Shown: positions 1-10,700 of the stretch, piece by piece
Layout: every line of letters starts with the position of its first letter
Numbering within the stretch: position 1 is the first letter of the stretch
Assembly: GCA_965212085.1 (NCBI GenBank)
Contig: OZ243042.1
Coordinates: 1,178,001 to 1,242,000, forward strand
Length of the DNA: 64,000 bases
Direction: 5' to 3'
Source: JAHRAW01 sp965212085
Lineage (GTDB): Bacteria; Pseudomonadota; Gammaproteobacteria; Arenicellales; Poriferihabitantaceae
The notes under the pieces: model-generated
What the model was told of the DNA's origin: nothing
Databases searched by the model: none
What the model saw: only the letters and a program-made list of their open reading frames with translations
Position numbers and translations under genes: made by a program

Positions 1-2698
1 TGTTTTTCGCAATAGTTTCCAGGTATTCAACAAACTTGACCTCGCCATCGTTCAAAGGAACCGGGGTTATTTGAACGAAGTTTTGTGCATTGGCGTAGAG
101 CAACGGTATGTAAGCGTGAAAATTCGGCGTCAAAAGCGATATTTTCACATTCCCAAAATCCCAATTTTTAGTAGCGTCTCCTCCCTTCACTCGCGCCACT
201 AATTTGGTAATACTTTCTATCAAGGCAGTTTCTTTTTCATCAACCGAAAACACATATTCCTTAACATAGTTAGGATTTTCATCATCCAAAGGCACAACAT
301 CCAAATGTTTATGCTCCCATTTATTTCTCTCTGCGCGCCAATACTGATTCGCGTATTCGGAAATCAAATCAACCGCAAGATTTTCCCATTCGCGTACGCG
401 CCCATATTCGGAAAGATCCAGTTTTTCCGGTGGAATGTGAAGGTTATACCAATCCTCATTTTCAAGCAGCGCGTCCACGGTTTCCCGGGGAATTTTCAGG
501 TTATGCCAGGAAAACCTGCGCTTGCGTTCCAAAACTTTGTGATAGATGGTTTGTTTGTTTAGCAAATCCAAATGTTTTTTCTTAAGTTTGCACCCTTCTC
601 TTACGGATACATCCGCTGTTTGATTTTCACCCGATTCAAGAACCTGCAAATGTTTGTAGCGGTCAAGGGTTACAAAATTTTTCGGGCTTGGCGTCTTTGG
701 CAAATCAAGACGCATATCTGAATATTGAAACTCGCCCGCGCTATCCTGCTTTTTGAGAATCTTGAGATTTTTTACCTTTCCGAACTGTTTTTTTGTCGGC
801 AATGTAAAAATAACCCGGTCAACATTAACGCCCTCTTTTTGCAGATACTCTTTGAATTTGTCCATATAGTTGGCTTTGAGGCCAAAGATATTGAGCGTTT
901 CAAGCAGTTTGAGTTGTTCGCGGTCTTGCGGGGTTGCGTCTTGGATCTTGCTATGACGCTTGAGCGACATATCGTATCCCTTGAGGCGGACGCCCCGCCC
1001 GAACATCTGAATAATCTGCGGCCCTTCGCCGGTGCCGACGTGCATAAGGCCCATGGTGCTGACGCGCCAGGAATTCCATCCCGCCGCAAACTTGCGGGCG
1101 CCGATAACGATATTTACCGGGGAGTTGTCGTTATCCACCTGGTCAAAAAGCGGTTTGTTAAATGCGCTTTTGGAAAGCGAAAAAAGGCGGGGTTCAACGG
1201 CTTCCAGTTTAGTGTAAAAGCCGGATGCATCGCCGACTTTGATAATCCCGAACGGGGTTCCGTCTCCCGCGCTTAGTTGAAGTTCATCCAAACCGGTAAG
1301 GTGGGTTATGTGCAGTTTTCCCTTGCCGTGGAAAACGAGCGCGCATAAATCATCATAAATCTCTTGCGGTTTCTTTTCCTTGATATAAGGGAAGGACCCG
1401 CTGAAAATATCAGTCCCGCTTTCGTCGCGAAGCCCCGTAGTACCGCTTATCAATTTCTCAATGATTTTTATCATTTGTTGCGGGTTACTTGATACCCAGG
1501 CCAGAAAGCGCACAATCCTGATAACATCGGTTTCCGCGTCTTTGCTGAGCTTGCCACCGGTAACGGTTTTTCCAAGAAAAACCCAAAGGGGCGGGGCAAT
1601 GTTGAAGTCCCGCCACTGTCCGCCTTTGTCTTCGTAAAGCCGGCATTGCTGGTAAAAAATCAACAGGCATGCAAGCAAATAATGGCGGTTCGTTTCGGTG
1701 TCGTCTGTCTTTGCCAGGTTGGTTATATGATAATCTTTCCCGTAGCCGTCTTCGTAAAAAAACTTGTACGAATAATCAAACAAGATTGATTTCCCATACT
1801 CGTCGCGTAGTTTTTTGATCTCATCCGTACTTCCGGCAACCGCCTGATTGAATGTTGCGGAGTATTCAAAGGTGAAACCGTTTTGGGCAAGTTGCTTACG
1901 GTAATCTCTCCAAACCTTGCCGCCGGTTCCGAGGTGTCCCTCATCCACCAGAACAAGATTGTTTTCTTCAAATGATTCAAGGGCAACCCGTTTGATGCCT
2001 TTCTTCTCGGCAAGTTTATGCAGATCAATAATGTCCACCACCGCCCCACGATGAGAAAATATCCCCGCTTCCTGATGGTCGGAGAAAAGTTGCGCCGGAA
2101 TGTTGCTCGCTTGCAATTCCCGTAAATGCTGACGGGAAAGCCCTTCATCCGGCGTTACCAGTATTATTTTGTTGAGTTTATGCAGTCGCTTGTTTGCTGC
2201 AAGATAATGTTTGTATTGCAGGATGTTGGCGTGTAAAAGCAACGTTTTCCCGGAACCGGTCGCGCTTTGAAAGGCGAGTGTGCGAATATCATCAGCCGTA
2301 TATTCGGGGATATTGGTTGCGCTGTCTTTTTTTATCCAGCGGTTTAGTTTTTCAATCAGGATTTCGGTATCTTGAAAATATAAATCAAGATAGCGTTCCG
2401 TAAAAAGCAAGGCCAGATATTGGAAAGGTTTCCATGATTTGCCCTTGTCATCGGTCATGCCCAGGGTTTGGCTGTGGGCAATAATGTTTTCGTCATAGCG
2501 GGCAAGGTCATCTTTGGTCGTTTCCTTTGGATACGAATTCAGACCAGCGGAAAGCACTTGAAAAAAGCGGCTGGTGTTGTCTCCCATAAATTCTTTCGGC
2601 AATCCGGTTAGCGGAGTTAACATTTCACGCAGGGTTTTGTAGCCGAATTGATCGCACATAAAGCGGTGCAGGACCATGCGTTTTTCAAGGGCGGTCAT
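1..2698 (-). CDS. res: Type III restriction enzyme Res-like DEAD/DEAH helicase-nuclease (3' end beyond window)
   Basis: This is an open frame of about 899 codons from ATG at 2698 to the left edge with no stop, so the C-terminus is missing. It begins MTALEKRMVLHRF. It carries superfamily 2 helicase motifs: Walker A ATGSGKT near residue 148, the DEAH-box variant VDEGHLG near 251, SATFNQ after it, and motif VI QMFGRGVRLKG near 566. In type III systems such a subunit uses ATP to translocate and cut unmodified DNA together with Mod; the expected C-terminal PD-(D/E)XK nuclease would lie at or past the edge. It follows mod by 22 bp and has a purine-rich GGAAAAAGAGAAC before its start, so the two are almost certainly one transcript. 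The pairing and motifs are seen; the type III assignment is from family knowledge. Confidence 0.85.
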   Translation of the reverse strand, partial: MTALEKRMVLHRFMCDQFGYKTLREMLTPLTGLPKEFMGDNTSRFFQVLSAGLNSYPKETTKDDLARYDENIIAHSQTLGMTDDKGKSWKPFQYLALLFTERYLDLYFQDTEILIEKLNRWIKKDSATNIPEYTADDIRTLAFQSATGSGKTLLLHANILQYKHYLAANKRLHKLNKIILVTPDEGLSRQHLRELQASNIPAQLFSDHQEAGIFSHRGAVVDIIDLHKLAEKKGIKRVALESFEENNLVLVDEGHLGTGGKVWRDYRKQLAQNGFTFEYSATFNQAVAGSTDEIKKLRDEYGKSILFDYSYKFFYEDGYGKDYHITNLAKTDDTETNRHYLLACLLIFYQQCRLYEDKGGQWRDFNIAPPLWVFLGKTVTGGKLSKDAETDVIRIVRFLAWVSSNPQQMIKIIEKLISGTTGLRDESGTDIFSGSFPYIKEKKPQEIYDDLCALVFHGKGKLHITHLTGLDELQLSAGDGTPFGIIKVGDASGFYTKLEAVEPRLFSLSKSAFNKPLFDQVDNDNSPVNIVIGARKFAAGWNSWRVSTMGLMHVGTGEGPQIIQMFGRGVRLKGYDMSLKRHSKIQDATPQDREQLKLLETLNIFGLKANYMDKFKEYLQKEGVNVDRVIFTLPTKKQFGKVKNLKILKKQDSAGEFQYSDMRLDLPKTPSPKNFVTLDRYKHLQVLESGENQTADVSVREGCKLKKKHLDLLNKQTIYHKVLERKRRFSWHNLKIPRETVDALLENEDWYNLHIPPEKLDLSEYGRVREWENLAVDLISEYANQYWRAERNKWEHKHLDVVPLDDENPNYVKEYVFSVDEKETALIESITKLVARVKGGDATKNWDFGNVKISLLTPNFHAYIPLLYANAQNFVQITPVPLNDGEVKFVEYLETIAKN

Positions 2699-2720
2699 TT
2701 TTTGTTCTCTTTTTCCGACA

Positions 2721-5700
2721 CTACTTCGTTCCTTCAAACATCAATTCACGAAAAACAGGCTCAGTTGTAACCGCTTCCCACTTGTCGTTTGGTTTTCTGA
2801 GCGTGTTTAGGGTGTGATCGCCGTTAACATAAATCAGGTTTAAATCATCGCCGAAAGATTTGCGGTGTTTGGAAAACCACTTTTCCAGTTGTAGCGCATT
2901 CATTTTATTCAGATTACGCCAGAGAATAAGGCAGTTTTCGCCTTTGGAGTTTGTGCCGGTGATTGCCAGAACATCGTCTATTTGCCGGCGGGTTGCAAGT
3001 CGCAGGCCGAGCAGGGAGTTAAACGTTTCGGCGAGGTCAACCTTTACATCACGACGGACGCCTTCGCGTACGACGGACAGGGTGTAGTTGAACGGGTCTA
3101 TAAAATCTTTTCCCACAAGTGATGCGCTTTCCGTTGTTTCTTCACCGAGAGCGTAGCGAAGTTGATAATCTTCGGCAATTTGTTTGTTTTCTTTTGCATC
3201 AAACAAATCATTACGATGTTTGACCGTTAAACTATCAAGGGTGTCTTCGTAGGATTCAAGTCGTGTGTACTTGAATAACTGACTGATTCCTTTTCTATCT
3301 TTTGGTTTGCCATCTTTCCACCCCTCGGAATAGATAACCTTTTTTATGCGAGGCAGAAGCACCGTATCAAAATAATGCCCGATTTCCACGAGGATATACT
3401 TTCGGTTTCCACCATCTTCACGATTGATATTGATAACTGCGTGTCCGCTAGTACCAGAACCGGCAAAATAATCAAGAACAAAGGATTGATTATCTAATCT
3501 GGTAATGTGATTTATGCCATCTCTGACAGTATGAATCGATTTAGGGTAGCTGAATAAATTACCACCAATAATATCATTTAGTACTTTCGTTCCATGTGCC
3601 CCAGCATTGTACTTTTTATCTGTCCAGTTACTGAATATGGGTCTGTGTTTCCCATTATTGCTTGACTTGATATACAAAGACTGCCCGTTTTTACAAATTA
3701 AGTTGCCTTTTTCAATTTCGTTAAGACAGGATTCATATGATCTTCTCCATACTCTCTCGGTACCATCATCGCTTACTGGGTATACTCTTATGAAGCCTTC
3801 ATCGGTATTTTCTCTCGGGTAAATATCGGCATCGGGAGGTGGTTCCAAACCTGCTACTTTAGATGTTTCAGAATCTACCAAAACACAATAAAAACTATTT
3901 GGGCGCCCCTTTCTAAGATTACTCTCTGCGGTTCCGGTGCGCAAAAACGATATTTCACTGTTTTCTCCTTTCTTCGGCTCTCCAAATAAAACTTTTTTTC
4001 CCGAAGGCGTGATAAAAACTGCGTACTCATGTGTTTCGGACACATTTGTTCCTTCAAGCCCCGCTCCTGCAGGATGATGATTTACTACAATGACATTTCT
4101 ATCATATTCCAAAAATAATTGTTCCAATATTTGGTTCAAGACCAAAAACTCAGTATCGTCAATTGCAACTATTTGACTTCCGTCTTCTGCTAAAAAGATT
4201 TTTCCAACAGCCAATCTATTTTCCAGCAAGGTCATCCAACTTGAGTGTTTGTAAGCGTTCTTGTACAAAATTGCCGAAGTATCCGTGTTATACGGCGGAT
4301 CAATATAAACACACTTAACCTGCCCCCGATACCTCTCCCGCAACAAACTCAACGCCTGAAAGTTCTCCCCATGCACAAGCAACCCGTTCATTTGCTCCTC
4401 AATCGGCCCGGCTTCCGATAAAGCGGCCAGTAGCGTGTCCGTGAACCCTTGCTTAAAATACCGCGTATCCAAAACCAGATACGGGTTTTCTTTTATAAAT
4501 TCAGGCTTCAACGGCTTGCTGTAAGCGGTCTCCACGAGATCGCCTTTCAGTTCATCAATGGCAAAGAGTTTCACCCACTCATCACGTTGCGCCTTGTTTT
4601 TGGCAATCTCCGCATACAGGGATTCCGGCACTTTATCCAGCGTTACGCAATACTGCGTTTCCAGCACAAACTTCTTTTTGAGCCAGAGTTGTTTCTGAAA
4701 ATCTTCCAGTTGCGCCAGAAAATCTATAATTTTATTGCCGACTTTTTTAATCGCTTTGACTTGCGCCAGGCCGCGCATAAAAACGGCGGGGTCATCGGTC
4801 AGTTCCAGGTTGTCAATGGATATGACTTCGCTTTTGAGATAGGAGTCCAGTTCACGACGCAGAAAGCCGCCCAGGTCTTTATGGATGAAGTAATCAAAAC
4901 TGTTCTTTGCCGTATAGGCGGTCAGGTGTTTGCCAAGCAGGGTGCGGTCTTCATCTTTTTCGGTGGGACAGGGGGCGGCCAGCAGGTTTAACCAGTTGCC
5001 TTTAAGTTTTTTGAGTATTCTCTGTTCGGCGTCTTTATTGATTGCGCCTTGTCGTTTGATGCCGTTTTGCGGATAGCGGGTTTTCTCCCCTTCGGTCAGC
5101 GGGCGGTGGTCAAAACGGACGATCAGCACATTGGTTTCTTCGGCGATGTATTTTTCTGCAAGCACAAAGAAACGCTGCTTGCCGTTCGCTTCCTTGATGT
5201 TGTCTTTTTCGTTGTCGGCCCCGGCGATTTCAAAACGCACGCGCTGTGTATCGTCCGCGCCGATTATAAAAATGTATGAAGCGTAGTTTTCCGTGGTCTT
5301 TATGTAGTACTGATCGGAGTTTGCCCAATGGAGTTTGACTTCTTCACCGTTGTAGGGAATTGCGTACGCTTCCTTGCCTTCGCCTTTGTAGCGGCGCAGC
5401 GACATAAAGTCGCCTTGGTCGTAGTAGCGGGCGAAAAAATTGTAGAGATGGTTGTAGGTGTCGGCTTCGGTCTGCTGGTCTTGTTTGGCCGCTTTGATTT
5501 GGGCTTTCAGTTCTTTAACTTTCGGGGTTTGTTCAGGGTCAACGCCCAGGTCTCTTGCTCCTTCGCCGGCTTTTGCAAGTTCCGCTTCAAGTTTTGAAGT
5601 ATCCGATTGAGCAATATCTTTCAGCGCTTCGGTAACCTGTGGCAACAAATGCTCATCCAGAAAATCACCAACCTCGGCGCTTTTGAGCGCCATGATGCGG

Positions 5701-5816
5701 TACAATCCAAAATCCAAATCGCCTCGGTCAAGTTGAAACAACTCGCGGAGTTTTTCTTTCAGTTTGGACAGGTTTTCCCTGGCTTCCTTGCTGAGGGTTT
5801 GAGGGGGATTGTTCAT
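2721..5816 (-). CDS. mod: Type III-like site-specific DNA methyltransferase (Mod)
   Basis: This 1031-residue protein has the catalytic motif DPPYNTD near residue 506 and the AdoMet-binding motif LDYFAGSGTSGHAV near 785. DPPY coming before FxGxG is the beta-class order typical of type III Mod and N6-adenine or N4-cytosine methyltransferases. The segment between them probably contains target recognition. The N-terminal 450 residues are an extended region of unknown function, rich in lysine and glutamate at the start, which makes the protein longer than classical Mod. It is the first gene of a two-gene operon with the helicase-nuclease 22 bp downstream, and diverges from the esterase gene across 53 bp. 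It should methylate host sites and direct cleavage by the partner. Confidence 0.87.
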   Translation of the reverse strand: MNNPPQTLSKEARENLSKLKEKLRELFQLDRGDLDFGLYRIMALKSAEVGDFLDEHLLPQVTEALKDIAQSDTSKLEAELAKAGEGARDLGVDPEQTPKVKELKAQIKAAKQDQQTEADTYNHLYNFFARYYDQGDFMSLRRYKGEGKEAYAIPYNGEEVKLHWANSDQYYIKTTENYASYIFIIGADDTQRVRFEIAGADNEKDNIKEANGKQRFFVLAEKYIAEETNVLIVRFDHRPLTEGEKTRYPQNGIKRQGAINKDAEQRILKKLKGNWLNLLAAPCPTEKDEDRTLLGKHLTAYTAKNSFDYFIHKDLGGFLRRELDSYLKSEVISIDNLELTDDPAVFMRGLAQVKAIKKVGNKIIDFLAQLEDFQKQLWLKKKFVLETQYCVTLDKVPESLYAEIAKNKAQRDEWVKLFAIDELKGDLVETAYSKPLKPEFIKENPYLVLDTRYFKQGFTDTLLAALSEAGPIEEQMNGLLVHGENFQALSLLRERYRGQVKCVYIDPPYNTDTSAILYKNAYKHSSWMTLLENRLAVGKIFLAEDGSQIVAIDDTEFLVLNQILEQLFLEYDRNVIVVNHHPAGAGLEGTNVSETHEYAVFITPSGKKVLFGEPKKGENSEISFLRTGTAESNLRKGRPNSFYCVLVDSETSKVAGLEPPPDADIYPRENTDEGFIRVYPVSDDGTERVWRRSYESCLNEIEKGNLICKNGQSLYIKSSNNGKHRPIFSNWTDKKYNAGAHGTKVLNDIIGGNLFSYPKSIHTVRDGINHITRLDNQSFVLDYFAGSGTSGHAVININREDGGNRKYILVEIGHYFDTVLLPRIKKVIYSEGWKDGKPKDRKGISQLFKYTRLESYEDTLDSLTVKHRNDLFDAKENKQIAEDYQLRYALGEETTESASLVGKDFIDPFNYTLSVVREGVRRDVKVDLAETFNSLLGLRLATRRQIDDVLAITGTNSKGENCLILWRNLNKMNALQLEKWFSKHRKSFGDDLNLIYVNGDHTLNTLRKPNDKWEAVTTEPVFRELMFEGTK

Positions 5817-5869
5817 ACCCGGATTTTAGCAAAGCGCAAGGTAAAATCATATCCCCACAATCGGAAAAT

Positions 5870-6565
5870 ATGGCCGCCGACCCCACCGACACCGCCACCG
5901 CCCCCATAGAAATTGAAACCGGGCCAAACCCCGCGCATTCGGTCATCTGGCTGCACGGGCTGGGTGCCGACGGGCACGACTTTGAGGGGGTTGTGCCGGC
6001 GTTGGGAATGGCCGGGGAAACGCCGATGCGGTTTGTTTTGCCCCACGCGCCGGTGCGGGCGATTACCATCAATGACGGGATGGAGATGCGCGGGTGGTTC
6101 GACATTAGCGGAATGGATTTTGAGCGCGGTCAGGATCGGGATGGCATTGAACAGTCGGCGGCTATTTTGGGCGCGCTGATTGCGCGGGAGAATGACCGAG
6201 GGATAGCGTCGGAAGATATTTTTCTCGCCGGGTTTTCCCAGGGCGGCACGATTGTGTTGCATGCCGGCCTGCGCTTTCCCCGGCGGCTTGCCGGTCTCAT
6301 CGCCTTGTCCACTTATCTGCCGCTCGCGGATTCGTTGGCGTCGGAGCAATCCGAATCCGGCGCCAATCGGGACACGCCGATATTTATGGGGCACGGTGTG
6401 TATGACCCGCTCGTCCCCGTTGAACTTGCGCGTCGTGGCAAACAGCAACTGGCGCAGTCCGGGTATGCGGTTTTGTGGCGGGAGTATCCGATTGAACACG
6501 GGGTTTCGCCGGAGGAGGTTGCCGAGGTTGCGGATTTTTTGCGTGCTCATAGTGGTGGCGGCTGA
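5870..6565 (+). CDS. Carboxylesterase / phospholipase family alpha/beta hydrolase
   Basis: This 231-residue cytoplasmic serine hydrolase belongs to the Abhydrolase_2 (carboxylesterase/lysophospholipase) family. The oxyanion-hole region VIWLHGLGADGHDF is near residue 25. The nucleophile elbow is GFSQGG near 124, with acid GVYDPLVP near 178 and histidine IEHGVS near 209, giving a complete Ser-Asp-His triad. Length is normal for the family, whose members hydrolyse short-chain esters or lysophospholipids. It diverges from mod and precedes the efflux genes by 79 bp, but no functional link to either is evident. ATG 5870 is the only start that keeps the conserved N-terminus. Confidence 0.88.
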   Translation: MAADPTDTATAPIEIETGPNPAHSVIWLHGLGADGHDFEGVVPALGMAGETPMRFVLPHAPVRAITINDGMEMRGWFDISGMDFERGQDRDGIEQSAAILGALIARENDRGIASEDIFLAGFSQGGTIVLHAGLRFPRRLAGLIALSTYLPLADSLASEQSESGANRDTPIFMGHGVYDPLVPVELARRGKQQLAQSGYAVLWREYPIEHGVSPEEVAEVADFLRAHSGGG

Positions 6566-6644
6566 TGCTGTGGGTTTGATTGTGGATTTTGGATTCCCGA
6601 ACTTTGCCAATGCGGCGAAAAGAAATATCGGCGATAATGGAGCA

Positions 6645-7787
6645 ATGAAAACCACCACCACCAAACCGGCGCACCATAATCCATTCAATCATCGCTCCAT
6701 GCTCGCCGCCGCAAGTGTCCTTGCGGTGGCGTTGTGGGGGCCGGGCGGTTATGCACAGCAGGCTGCGCCGGTGACTACGGATGCGGTGATTGAGCAGTCT
6801 TTCACTCAGACGGTGCCGGTCATCGGGCGGTTGACGGCGAAGCAGTCCGGGGTTGTGGCGGCGCGTATTGATGGAACGGTGGCGGCGATGCGGGTGCGGG
6901 TCGGCGACCGGGTGGTTCGCGGCCAAGTGCTGGCGACCCTTGATACCGCCGCGCTTGCGTTGCGAATGACCCTCGCCGAAGCCCGGCACGCCGAGGCCGG
7001 GGCGCGCTTGAAAACCGCCCGGGCCGAGTTGACGCTGGCCGATCAGGAGGTAAAGCGGCTGAGCGGGCTGGCCGATTCCGCCGCCGTGAGCCGGGCCGAT
7101 TACGATGACGCCGGGCAGCGGCACAACATCGCCCTCGCCAGGGTTCGGGAGGCGTCCGCCGCCATTGACAGCAGCACGGCGGAAGTCGGCATGGCGAAAC
7201 TCGAGCTTGCCTACGCCGAAATCGCGGCGCCGTTCGACGGCGCGATTACCGCGCGCCTCACCGAAGTCGGCAGTTACCTGCAACGCGGCCAGGCGGTGGC
7301 GCGGCTGGTCTCCGACCGGCAGTTGGAACTGGAAGCGGATATACCCTACGACCGCCTGAGCGGACTCAAGGCCGGCACCTCCGTTGCGATGTTGCTGGAC
7401 AACGGCACTACGCACCGCGCCACGGTGCGCGCGGTGGTGCCCGAAGAAGATCCGAGAACCCGCACCCGGCGGGTTCGCTTTGCCACCGACCTCGGCGACG
7501 ACGCGGGTTTGCTGGCGGCGGAGCAGAGCGTCACGGTGCTGATTCCGGCGGCGGCGCGGCGCGACATCGTGTCGGTGCACAAGGACGCCATCGTGCAGCG
7601 TGGCCGCGATAAAATTGTGTTCGTGGTGGTGGGCGGGCTGGCCGTGGTGCGCACCATCCGCACCGGCGAAGCGAGCGGCAACCGCATCGAAGTGCTCGAC
7701 GGCCTCGCGCCCGGCGAGCATGCCGTGGTGCGCGGCAACGAACGCCTGCAACCCAGCCAGCAGGTCGCCGCCACGCCGCTTCAATGA
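6645..7787 (+). CDS. RND efflux periplasmic adaptor (MFP) subunit
   Basis: This 380-residue protein is a HlyD/AcrA-type membrane fusion protein that links an inner-membrane RND pump to an outer-membrane channel. An N-terminal hydrophobic stretch (MLAAASVLAVALWGPGGYA) gives a signal peptide. A lipoyl/barrel-sandwich half follows (RIDGTVAAMRVRVGDRVVRGQ). Next come a coiled-coil hairpin rich in Ala, Glu and Arg (about residues 100-170), the returning lipoyl half (IAAPFDGAITARLTEVG), and the beta-barrel and membrane-proximal domains. ATG 6645, with GGAG just upstream, was chosen because the same frame open from further upstream overlaps the esterase. Its stop overlaps the pump's ATG (ATGA at 7784), so the two are translationally coupled. 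Confidence 0.9.
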   Translation: MKTTTTKPAHHNPFNHRSMLAAASVLAVALWGPGGYAQQAAPVTTDAVIEQSFTQTVPVIGRLTAKQSGVVAARIDGTVAAMRVRVGDRVVRGQVLATLDTAALALRMTLAEARHAEAGARLKTARAELTLADQEVKRLSGLADSAAVSRADYDDAGQRHNIALARVREASAAIDSSTAEVGMAKLELAYAEIAAPFDGAITARLTEVGSYLQRGQAVARLVSDRQLELEADIPYDRLSGLKAGTSVAMLLDNGTTHRATVRAVVPEEDPRTRTRRVRFATDLGDDAGLLAAEQSVTVLIPAAARRDIVSVHKDAIVQRGRDKIVFVVVGGLAVVRTIRTGEASGNRIEVLDGLAPGEHAVVRGNERLQPSQQVAATPLQ

Positions 7788-10700
7788 ACATCATCAGCAG
7801 CGCCATCAACCGGCCCATCGCGGTGATCGCGGCGGTGCTGCTGGCGATGTTGTTCGGGCTGGTGGCGCTCAAAACCATTCCCATTCAACTCGCGCCGGAC
7901 GTCAACCGGCCGGTGATTACCATCACCACCGAATGGTTCGGCGCCGCCCCGGCGGAGGTCGAGCGCGAGATCATCAACCGCCAGGAAGAACAACTGGCCG
8001 GCGTTGAGGGGCTGCGCTCCATCACCGGGCGTTCGGAGCAGGGGCGCGGCCGGATTACCCTGGAGTTCCGCATCGGCACCAACATGGACCGCGCGCTGCT
8101 GCTGGTGGCCAACCGCCTCGACCGGGTGGCGCGCTATCCCGACGAGGTGGATCAGCCGACCCTGGACACCGCCGGCAGCGACGACAACGCCATCGCCTGG
8201 TTCATCGTCAATCAACTCGAAGACAACGGGCGGCCGGTTCACGAGTTCGGCGACTTTGTGACCGACGTCATCAAGGAGCGCATCGAGCGCGTGCCCGGCA
8301 TCGGGCGGGTCAACGTTTTCGGCGGCAGCGAACGGGAGATTCACATCATCGTTGACCCCAACGCGCTGGCCCGCTACCAACTCACCGTCGGCGACCTCGC
8401 CGACGCCCTGCGCGACGCCAACGTCTCCCTCGGCGCCGGCGACGTTGACGAGGGCAAGCGCCGCTACGTAGTGCGCACCGAAGGCGAACTCAACGACCCC
8501 GCCATCATCCGCGAGGTGCTGCTGCGCGGCCACGGCGATGGCGGCGATAGCGGAGACCCAAACGGTGGCGGCGGCGGGCGCGTAACAATCGGCGACCTCG
8601 CCGACGTGCGCTTCGGCTACAAGGAACCCGGCGCCACCATCCGCTTCCTGGGCCGCCCGTCCATCGCCTTCAACGCCGCCCGCCAGACCGGGGCCAACGT
8701 CATTGAGATTATGGAAGGCATCCGCGAGGCGGTGGATGAACTGAACGCGTCCACGGTTCCCGGCGCCGGGCTGCGGCTGCGCCAGGTGTACGACGAGACC
8801 GTATACATCAACTCGGCGATCGCGCTGGTGCAGCAGAACATCTGGGTCGGCGGCTCCCTGGCGGCGCTGATTTTGTTGCTGTTCCTGCGCTCGTTTCGCG
8901 CCACCGTGGTCATTTCGCTGGCCATTCCGGTTTCGGTGGTCGGCGCGTTCGTCGCCATGGCCGCCCTTGGCCGCTCCATCAACGTCATCTCCCTGGCCGG
9001 GCTGGCGTTCGCCGTGGGCATGGTGGTGGACGCCGCCATCGTGGTGCTGGAAAACATCTACCGCCACAAGGAAGCGGGATACTCCAACGCCAAAGCCGCG
9101 TTCCTCGGCGCTCAGCAAGTGTGGGGCGCGGTGCTGGTGTCGGCGCTGACCACGGTCATGGTGTTCATCCCGATCCTGGTGATGCAGTTGGAGGCCGGGC
9201 AGTTGTTCCGCGACATCGCGGTGGCGATTTCGGTTTCGGTGATGTTGTCGTTGCTGGTTTCCATCACCGTGATTCCGGCGTTGTCGAGGCGCTTGTTGAG
9301 CGAAGCCAAAAACACCGGGGGCGCCGACGATGCCGGAGATGCCGATGACGAACGCGCACCGGCGGCCCGCCCCATCAAAAAAATCGCGTTGCCCGTCATT
9401 GACCAAACCGCGCGCTGGCTCGCGGGCGCCATCGCCGGTTTCACCGACGCCGTGGTGCGCAATAAAAAGTTTGCCTTCGCCATCACCACCACGGTCACGG
9501 TGGTCGCCCTGGCCGGCGCGTGGCAGTTTCTGCCGAAACTGGAATACCTGCCCGAGGGCAACCGCAACCTGCTGTTCGGCGTCATCATCCCGCCGCCCGG
9601 CTACAACCTCGACACCACCACCAAAATCGCCGAAGGCATTGAAGACGAAATCAAACACCTGTGGGCGCGCGACGAGAACGATGTCGCGGCCCCCGATGCG
9701 CCGCCGAAAATCGCGCGGTTTTTCTATGTCGCAACCCGCGCCCGAACTTTTCTCGGCGCGGTGGCGGTAACCCCGGAACGGGTCGCCGAACTCAAGCCGT
9801 TTTTGAGCGCGCCGGTGTTCCGCGAACCGGGCACCTTCGGGTTCATCACCCAGCCGTCGGTTTTTGGACGCGGCATCGGCGGCGGGCGCAAAATTGATTT
9901 GGACATCTCCGGGCCGGACCTGGAAGTGGTATTGCAAATCGCCAACCGCGCCTTCGGCACAATCGTCGGCCTGTTTCCCCGCGAACAAGGCCACGAATGG
10001 CGCCCGCGCCCCGGCCTTGAACTCGGCGCGCCGGAGATTCGGGTCATCCCGCACCGGCTGCGCCTCAGCGACAGCGGCGTAACCGCGCTGGAGTTGGCGC
10101 GCACCATTGACGCCTTCAACGACGGCTTGCGCGCCGCCCAGGCCACGGTGGACGGCAAACTGACCGACATCGTGCTAAAAGGCCGCGACGATTCCGTTGA
10201 CCGCACCCAGGGCATCGACAGTTTGCCCATCGTTACCGCCGACGGGCGCGTGATTCCGGCGTCCTCGGTGGCCGACATCCAACTCACCGCCGGCCCCACC
10301 GAAATCCGCCACCGCGAACGCTTCCGCACCATCACCCTGGAAGTGCGCCCCAACCAGACCCTGCCCCTGGAATCCGCCATAGACATCATCCGCGAACAGG
10401 TCATCGCGCCGCTGGAAGCCGAAGGTTTGCCGGCGGGCATCAAGCTGCGCATCTCCGGCACCGCCGACAAACTCGTGGAAACCAGCAACGCCATGGCCAT
10501 CAACCTGGGCCTGTCGCTGGTGATCGTTTTTCTGGTGATGGCGGTATTGTTCGAGAGTTTTGTTTATCCGCTGATCATCATGCTGTCGGTGCCGGTAGCC
10601 GCCGCCGGCGGAGTCGCCGGCCTCGCGGTGCTCAACCTCTACACCTACCAAGCCCTGGACATGCTCACCATGCTCGGCTTCGTAATCCTCATCGGCATCG

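Noticed and set aside
6252..6644. Upstream extension of the RND adaptor frame
   Set aside because: It overlaps the esterase in another frame and would hide the signal peptide.
7781..10054. 757-codon open frame on the minus strand
   Set aside because: It is the mirror of the RND pump; the product is rich in His, Asp, Gly and Arg without domains, as is usual for antisense frames in GC-rich genes.
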